From positions 11,440,657 through 11,504,656 of the forward strand of contig NC_080718.1 in assembly GCF_019097595.1 (NCBI RefSeq): a stretch of DNA of 64,000 nucleotides, written 5' to 3'. The DNA comes from Hemibagrus wyckioides. Its lineage: Eukaryota; Chordata; Actinopteri; Siluriformes; Bagridae. The notes under the pieces are model-generated. The model saw only the letters and a list, made by a program, of their open reading frames with translations, was not told the DNA's origin and made no database searches. The first letter of the stretch is position 1, and each line of letters opens with the position of its first letter. Made by a program: the position numbers and the translations under genes. This document shows, in pieces, positions 57,655 through 64,000 of this stretch.

Positions 57655-59690
57655 GTATAGTGTAGAAGTGCAATGCAATATCACTATTTGTGTCTGTATT
57701 AGATTTGTCCTCCAAATATCCATATTTGTAACTGTACCTCTCACTTACATGACTTTTTTTGTTGTGTCCTGTGGGATCCCAGTTATGATGCACACCACTA
57801 GTCTCAACCAGATGCACTCGTTTTTAGAGAACAGAAAAACAAAGAATTAGTGTGAATAGTGGATCTGTATTTGTATCAGAACACATTATCTGTTCATTCT
57901 AAATAATGTATTCATATTGAGTTATGTCCCTAGTGTAGTGATAAATTATGGAAGATACATATTTCTTCAAAAGTAAAGCACAAAACTGTAAGTATGTCAC
58001 CAGTAAGCAGTGCAATCCAACTCTTAACATTTTTATTTATTTACTTTTTTTTTTCTTAAAGGGAGATTAATGGCCCCAATAAACACTTATCCTAGAAGGA
58101 GCAGAAGTGACTGGTTAAATCCTACATAAGGACAATACACACATAACTTTCTGTCTCTTTCTTGCTGACTTTCTCTAAATCTCTTGCAAGCACCATTTGG
58201 GTTGACACTAAAGAATATCAATATCGAACACAGAGAAAACACAAAATGACATCTTGTATTTTTCATTGTGTTTGTGTTTGGCTGGTTTCTTCTTTTTCCC
58301 TCCTCTTTTTCCACATTGTCTTCTGTAAACGTATTGCTCACTTTAATGAGAGTTGATTCAACAATACAAGGATGCTGTGAGTTCAGAAGGTAAAGTGGTT
58401 TGTTGCACTGAAACCGAGAGGGCGACAACATGTTAGGCCAGAACACCGTCATAGCTCATTACTATGAGGCAAATTGATTTGTCCTGTCAGAGCTATACGC
58501 ACTTTTGCCCTTAGCTTCAACAAACTTAATTTTGCCCTGCTATTTCCATCATCAAGCCCTTATGAGCCTGTCTGCCTTCCCTGTGGTTGATAATAGAATA
58601 TATAGAATGTATGGCAGTATGGCTAATCCCTCCATCAATCACCCTGTCATTGTATTGCACATTCCAGCATAGGACAAAAATACTCTCTTGCTGAAATTTG
58701 GGGAATCCATAATTCAGGTAAAAATGCAGCCTTGTCTAAGCTTAAATACAACATGAAAGAGTGAAGTGTGAGGAATGTGTTTTTCTGATACTCTGTATGT
58801 TATCTCTGTTGATAAATGGAATACCTGATCCAACCAAACTCACACTGGGGGAAATAGCAGAATTTTAAAGTTTAACTTCCCATTATTATTTCACCCATAT
58901 TCTACTTTATATTGTTTTATTATTTAGTATCATTTAGCTCAGTATAGGTTTTAAATGAAAGCCACATCATTTAAATGTAAGGTTTTGTATTCAGTACTAA
59001 TAATACAATATAATGTACAAGTACATTTGTAATTTCTATATGTATGTTGCTCTCCATGATAAAACATTACGGTTATTTGCCAGTTCCCACCCACTAGCTA
59101 GTTCTCCCCTATAATAGGCTAACCAGCTGGGAATGGTGAAGGCTAACAGACACCTAAAAGCAGGTAACCTCTGCGTCTGCTCTGCTTGCTGCTCATGCTA
59201 CATCAGGGCGGTGGGGAGTGTATTACATTTGAAAGTGCTATCTTCCCTCTTGAAAGTACATTAGCTCACAGAAGCCTGTGAATGGCTAGTGCCACTATGA
59301 CTGACAGAGGATACCATACCTTCCACACAGAGAACATAGTCAGATTTTCTGTCTCGGTTTCCCAGCCATGGGTTCGAATTTGCCATCTCCTGAAAATAAA
59401 GTCAGTGCTTGAGGCAAAAAATACCCTGAAAATTTGAAATGAAAGGTCAACCCTTAAGGATTCCCCTAGAGGAGCACCATCTATATTTTTTAAGACTGTA
59501 GCATCAGCCACTATGACTGCAGTCTTTGTCACTGTGCTATGTACAGCAGCAACAAATTCTTCAACTATTTACACCTCTACTCTTGCTCTGGATGTTGCTC
59601 CTTTAACTCATGGAAGTTTTGCCCAGAGGTCCAGAACCCCATTTTGACACTTTTGTGCACACCAGGAGTCACATTAAAGGGGATTTGGGA
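57655..59690. other. No gene recognised
   Basis: About 2 kb without identified repeats. Reading frames around 58087-58452 and 59266-59532 are open by chance and lack motifs. Confidence 0.35.
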
Positions 59691-59699
59691 GGAGGATGT

Positions 59700-60095
59700 G
59701 TTCTGTCAAAAAATATTGCCTTGTTTTGTTTCCCCCTCTGTGTGTTTTCTTGTTTATATTGTCATGTGTGTTTTTGTATTTTGTATCTTGTCTCCACCTT
59801 TTTCTTGTGATTGGTGTACATCTTACTTACTTTTTTATTAACTGTTCTGCCAGGTAAATTCTCTACATGTGTGTCTCTACACATTAATTCTCAATATGTG
59901 TCTTTCTGAGCCATGTTTTTTGTGTTTCTTGGTGTTTCTCTTCTTAGTTATGACCCACACCCATATTTAAGTTGATGATTATGTATTTTTATTATGTGTT
60001 GCTGTTCCTGCTATAAACAAATGATGATTGTTGGATGACGCTTAATAAACACATGCTTGCATCCTGCCCCTGCACAGCACACATTGCAATGGCTT
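59700..60095 (+). mobile_element. Possible LTR
   Basis: TTGTTTCCCCCTCTGTGTGT, GTGATTGGTGTACATC and an AATAAACACATGCTTGCATC near-terminal polyadenylation-like end followed by CTGCCCCTGCACAGCACA resemble LTRs of fish retrotransposons. No second LTR or coding sequence was seen, so it may be a solo LTR. Confidence 0.35.
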
Positions 60096-60475
60096 TCATT
60101 CTGCTATGTGTGACCTTCCAAGAGGGTTATTTGTTCTGCCCAAAAGCACTACTCTTCACATTCAAATTGTTATCCTAGGTTATTTTCCCCAAAAGGGGAA
60201 TGTGCAACCAAGTATTGTTTTATCTCATTCTTTTGTACGATATACAGGTCTGGTCCTTATTTGGTTATTCTGGTCACGTAGTATGCTCATGGGTATAATA
60301 AAAAGGTTAGCAGAGAGTTCCATTTACTCCCACACCAGGGCATGGTGGATATATTATTTCCATCTGTGTCTGTATCCATTCCACCTGCATCCTATGCTTG
60401 CTTCTTCTCCATTGAAACTTCTGTTTTTTTAGGTTTTTTTGCAAGTAATTTTCTCCGATATCGATTTATTTTTTT

Positions 60476-60931
60476 ATGGAGTAGCAGTGGCAGCACTAAC
60501 AGTATTTTTCACACCCTTACCTGTGTACTTTAATTGCACACATGACAGTGATGAGGTGAACTGTAAAATGTTTTTGAACTTTCTGCATCATTATTGGTGT
60601 CATGATCTGTGTCTCAAATATATATGCTTAAAAGTGTTTACTAATCTAGAAAACAAACAGGAATAGTACACAAAACAGAGCTTTTGAGAGGTTTTAATGG
60701 TAAGTGAGAGTTTTAAAATTCTAATTAACAGGGAAAATGTTTTTCATTAGTAAAAACAAACTAGGGTTGTACATTTCGGACACAATGCTAGTTTGTTCAG
60801 TCAGTTGTGCATGTATCATGCATGAGTTAGACTGTGTGAGTGTATGCAGGATATTCAAACAGCATTAAACCAATAAATGAACAGCATTAAACCTGGTCAT
60901 ATGACTCATGGCTACACTTCTAACAATAGCA
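60476..60931. repeat. Duplicated 0.46-kb sequence, copy B (empty site)
   Basis: Counterpart of 55944-57651 lacking the transposon. At 60617-60634 it reads CTCAAATATATATGCTTA, exactly the sequence expected before a TA-directed insertion. There is no excision footprint. Confidence 0.9.
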
Positions 60932-60934
60932 TTT

Positions 60935-63090
60935 TTGTTTAACAGACTTCTTTTCTATCCACACAGTCATTATTTTTAGGAAAGAGTAAGTGAAATGTCC
61001 AGAGAGAATATAATGTTCTGCTAGACATTTGGTTTAAATGTACCCCTGACCAACAAACATCAAAGCTAATGCTTACTGGTTAAAAATGAGCCACTGAGCA
61101 AGCAAAGTAGCTTTTCCATACAAAGCACACCTAAAAGCCTCCGAGACACATTTTTGGTCACATTTTTGTGTGACATGTTATATTGTTATTTAAAGCTCAT
61201 GTTTTTTATTATGAAAACGAATGATGAAAGGGAGAATACCTCTCCAGAAACGGAAATGATTGGAATCCTTTATATTAACCTTTATGTATTGGAGTCAATC
61301 AATCAAATAATTCATTCGGTATATGGTGAGAGTCATGGTGGATCCAGAAGTTACCTTCATATTTTTGCATTTCCTGTTCACCTACTGGCCTATTTTTGGA
61401 AGGTTATAGGAATCCAGAGAACTCCCAGGAAGCCCCCCTGGGCACAGAGGAAACATTCAATACTGCACAATGCAGAACCCTGCTCAGGAGAGGTACGGTG
61501 ACCCTGAAATTAAAAAACAAACAAACTCACACCCAATGTAGACAGTTATCCACCACACCACCAGATGGCAACCTCTGCAAGAGCTGGAGAGTTTACTTTG
61601 TTTGTCCATTCAACTTCCTGTTTAGAGAGTAAAAAGGAAATTGAATAGACACCTAGATATAACACAAAGTCTTGACACAGTTTGCAGTAAATCCTGAGCT
61701 GTTTTATCTTGGCAGCCGTTCCATGTATTTCTCACATTCATTTTCTTTTATCAAGTATTAGCTGTTATCAAAAATTGGCTGTATACGTTGACATTGTAAC
61801 ATAAATTATATCATGTCTGTAAGTTACTTCTTGCTAGGTTGCACAAATACCCTACCTGAAAATCAAACAGAATATTAGCTTACAGTTTTACTACTTATAT
61901 AAGTAAAAGTAATAAATGAATTGCAACAAAACTGAAAAACAGCTTTTTGATTTACTTAAGAACAAAATTTTCTTGTTAACAGATAATTTTATGTATTGTT
62001 TTAAGAATATCAGGTTGTTATTTAACATTTAAGTAACACCGAATTCTGTTTTTGGTGTATTTCACTGGGACACTTTGAACTGTGCTCATTATCTCTGGCA
62101 TCACAAGACAAAATTAATTAAACGAAGCTTTGCCTACAAGCTCAGAACATTGTGAAAAATAGTCTTAATGTAACGCAGGAGGCTACAAGTGAATTAATAG
62201 CAAAATGTTTTTGGTCAGGAGTCACACAAAAACTGCTTGGTCAAGCAGGAATGAAACTATTAGACAAGTTTATCTATTTAATTTGTCTAATGGCCAGATG
62301 GAGGACCGGATGTTTGGGGGGCAGCTTGATCATAAATCTGGGTAACATCTGTTACGACCTCTGGGTGATGGGAAAAGGAAAGGAGGAAAATACAAAAAGA
62401 GACAGGTGGAAAGTGTTTTTTCATTAGAAGTTCTAACATGCAGATGCCAATAATTATAGGCTAGGGAACAGGTAGGAGCTGTCAAGAACTATGACAGAAA
62501 GACAGATAGAACAGAAAGCATAAGAAATGAACAGAAACAGGTCAGGACCAAGGCTGCCAGGTTGGATTAACAGTTTACAGACCATTTGTAGTATAAAACA
62601 AACCCAATTCATTACAAACAAGTTCAATCTCTAACTGTTTGAAATGAAGTATAAAAAAGAGGAGATTATCAGAAACCAGCAAAGAGCCACCCCTATATAC
62701 AGCATGACAGACTTTTTTAGTTTCAACTAGATAATTGTGTCATTGTGATAACCTCAAATGTCAGATTTGACCTTCTGGCAGGGCACCAACGTCATCACCA
62801 AGTGAACCAGTCGAATTAACTACAAAATAAGACAGCCAGAGCAGCCAGAGGTGAGACATATCACATTACCAACTTAGGTAGCACTAAAACACCACCACCC
62901 ATCATTTTCTTCCCTGAGGCAGTCAGGGAAGATTCAACACTTAAAACCAGTAAGACGCCATACTTCATAATGCACTTTGCAAAGCTACGATAGAATTTTT
63001 ATTTATTTATTTATTTTTTTTTTTATGAGACTCTTTTAGCTGGTAATATTGCTGCTACATTTATTGTACTACAGATTGTTTACAGTCCAG
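60935..63090. other. No gene; antisense SINE fragment at 61330-61505
   Basis: GGAAGGTTATAGGAATCCAG, AGAACTCCCAGGAAGCCC and GCAGAACCCTGCTCAGGA are the antisense of the SINE body and head at 47340-47632. The remainder, including the open frames at 61154-61501 and 62152-62427, shows no domain. Confidence 0.4.
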
Positions 63091-63119
63091 TATTGCAATA
63101 GCTTATTTTGCATATGGTT

Positions 63120-63297
63120 TTCTATGTAGTTATTGCCCTTCATTTGTCTCACACTTTTATGTGTTTGCACTTTATATAGTCTTGTGTATTGTACTACTGT
63201 ACTGTTATGTGTTGCTCCATGGTCCTGGAGAAATGTCATTTTATATTGCTATATAGAAGGATGACAATAAAAAACCTACTTGACTTGATTTGATTAC
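63120..63297 (+). repeat. LINE 3' UTR, copy 2
   Basis: GTTGCTCCATGGTCCTGGAG, then AAATGTCATTTTATATTGC, GGATGACAATAAAAAACC and a TTGACTTGATTTGATT tail. The same end type as 38865-39145 with a better preserved terminal tail. Confidence 0.65.
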
Positions 63298-63299
63298 AT

Positions 63300-64000
63300 C
63301 ACCACTTACTGGTAGTACTAAAAACTTCCTCCAGCAGCCTCTGTCAGTACTCCCTTTGAGTTTCTGCAACCTTTCAACACCCATCTACACCATGGCCTTG
63401 GTTTGGTACCACCTAGAAGTATTTCTTCAGAAGTATTTCTTGGGGCAATAAGGTAAATGAAGTGCTATGCTAAGGTATACTGACCATCAACAACTAAGAA
63501 TACTATACAAGCTTTCATTGGGTTAGTAGTCTCCTCCCTTTCAGGAATAGGCAAGAAGGACCAGAGGCATGAAGGATGCCCTAAAGATTCATAACCATTT
63601 GTCCTGCAGAAAGAATCACAGCAGTAGGCAAGGTGAGGTGCAACTAGTCATTTTGTCATCCACAATGCATAAATATGTATAATATATAAATATGAATATG
63701 CAGTAGTTGAAAAGGAGGCCCTGGCAATTAGCTGCTTACGTTTGACTGAGGCTTCTCCAGGGATACCAACAAATCACCTACAAATCAGGTCTATGGACAG
63801 TAATGACAACACATTTACACATTAAGATTTGAGATGCCAAAATAAAAAAAGCTATCTTGTTCTCTATTTCCACTCTATTGCTTGGTGATGAGAAAGCAGG
63901 TCCACTGAGCACAGCCAGAATAATAGCACACTTTCCTAAAACCTGCAAGCAAGTTTCTGCTATTTGCTATTCCATTGGAGCACCCCAATCCACATTTCTT
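63300..64000. other. No gene recognised
   Basis: The terminal 700 bp show only short reading frames and no recognisable repeat. A gene could begin beyond the window edge. Confidence 0.35.

Noticed and set aside
1..64000. CRISPR array, operon, toxin-antitoxin or phage defence system
   Set aside because: The sequence is vertebrate. The repeats present are microsatellites, a minisatellite and transposons, with no regular spacer architecture or bacterial genes.

Overview
This is AT-rich vertebrate DNA, almost certainly from a teleost fish. The evidence is its repeat content: tRNA-derived SINEs with fish-type conserved boxes, three broken DIRS-type tyrosine-recombinase retroelements, RTE-like and L2/CR1/Rex-like LINEs, gypsy elements, several Tc1-family transposons, and piggyBac-, Harbinger- and hAT-type remnants. 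The SINE types hint at an otophysan fish such as a catfish or characin, but that is a weak inference. I found no host protein-coding gene, no rRNA or functional tRNA gene, no CRISPR array and no operon. The window reads as an intergenic or deep intronic region colonised by transposons.

Layout. 1-9.6 kb: mostly unrecognised single-copy-like DNA with small SINE and Tc1 scraps and one LTR-like stretch. 9.7-10.9 kb: broken RTE-like LINE. 11.5-12.3 kb: hAT-type nonautonomous element. 13.6-14.4 kb: minus-strand DIRS remnant. 14.7-15.4 kb: Harbinger-type MITE. 15.9-16.6 kb: piggyBac transposase lacking its catalytic core. 17.3-19.0 kb: two DIRS pieces in opposite orientations. 19.05-20.64 kb: a gypsy element in circularly permuted order around one LTR. 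21.2-23.2 kb: 3' part of a minus-strand LINE, interrupted by a Tc1-type MITE and a perfect 72-bp palindrome. 23.4-29.3 kb: gypsy fragments around a nested pair of LINEs. 29.3-34.1 kb: the longest stretch without recognised repeats. 34.1-37.5 kb: a degenerate tandem array, a Tc1 copy split by a 661-bp insert, and a tRNA-Gly SINE. 38.9-41.7 kb: LINE tail and the best DIRS recombinase remnant. 42-55.9 kb: scattered MITE, Tc1 and SINE remnants in otherwise unannotated DNA. 55.9-60.9 kb: two copies of a 0.46-kb sequence, one carrying an intact Tc1-like transposon and the other preserving the empty target site. 60.9-64 kb: SINE and LINE tail fragments.

The only intact gene I can support is the 343-aa DD34E transposase at 56226-57257. 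Other coding sequences are transposon fossils with stops, frameshifts and deletions. The elements do not form a pathway, but they record events: LINE into LINE, an insert into a Tc1 copy, a MITE into a LINE 3' region, and SINEs sharing a tail with the RTE-like LINE. I did not find a convincing new biological system. The best leads are the permuted gypsy element, the filled/empty Tc1 pair, the perfect palindrome, and the promoter-like 661-bp insert. Family names come from recalled protein and repeat signatures; no database search was run.
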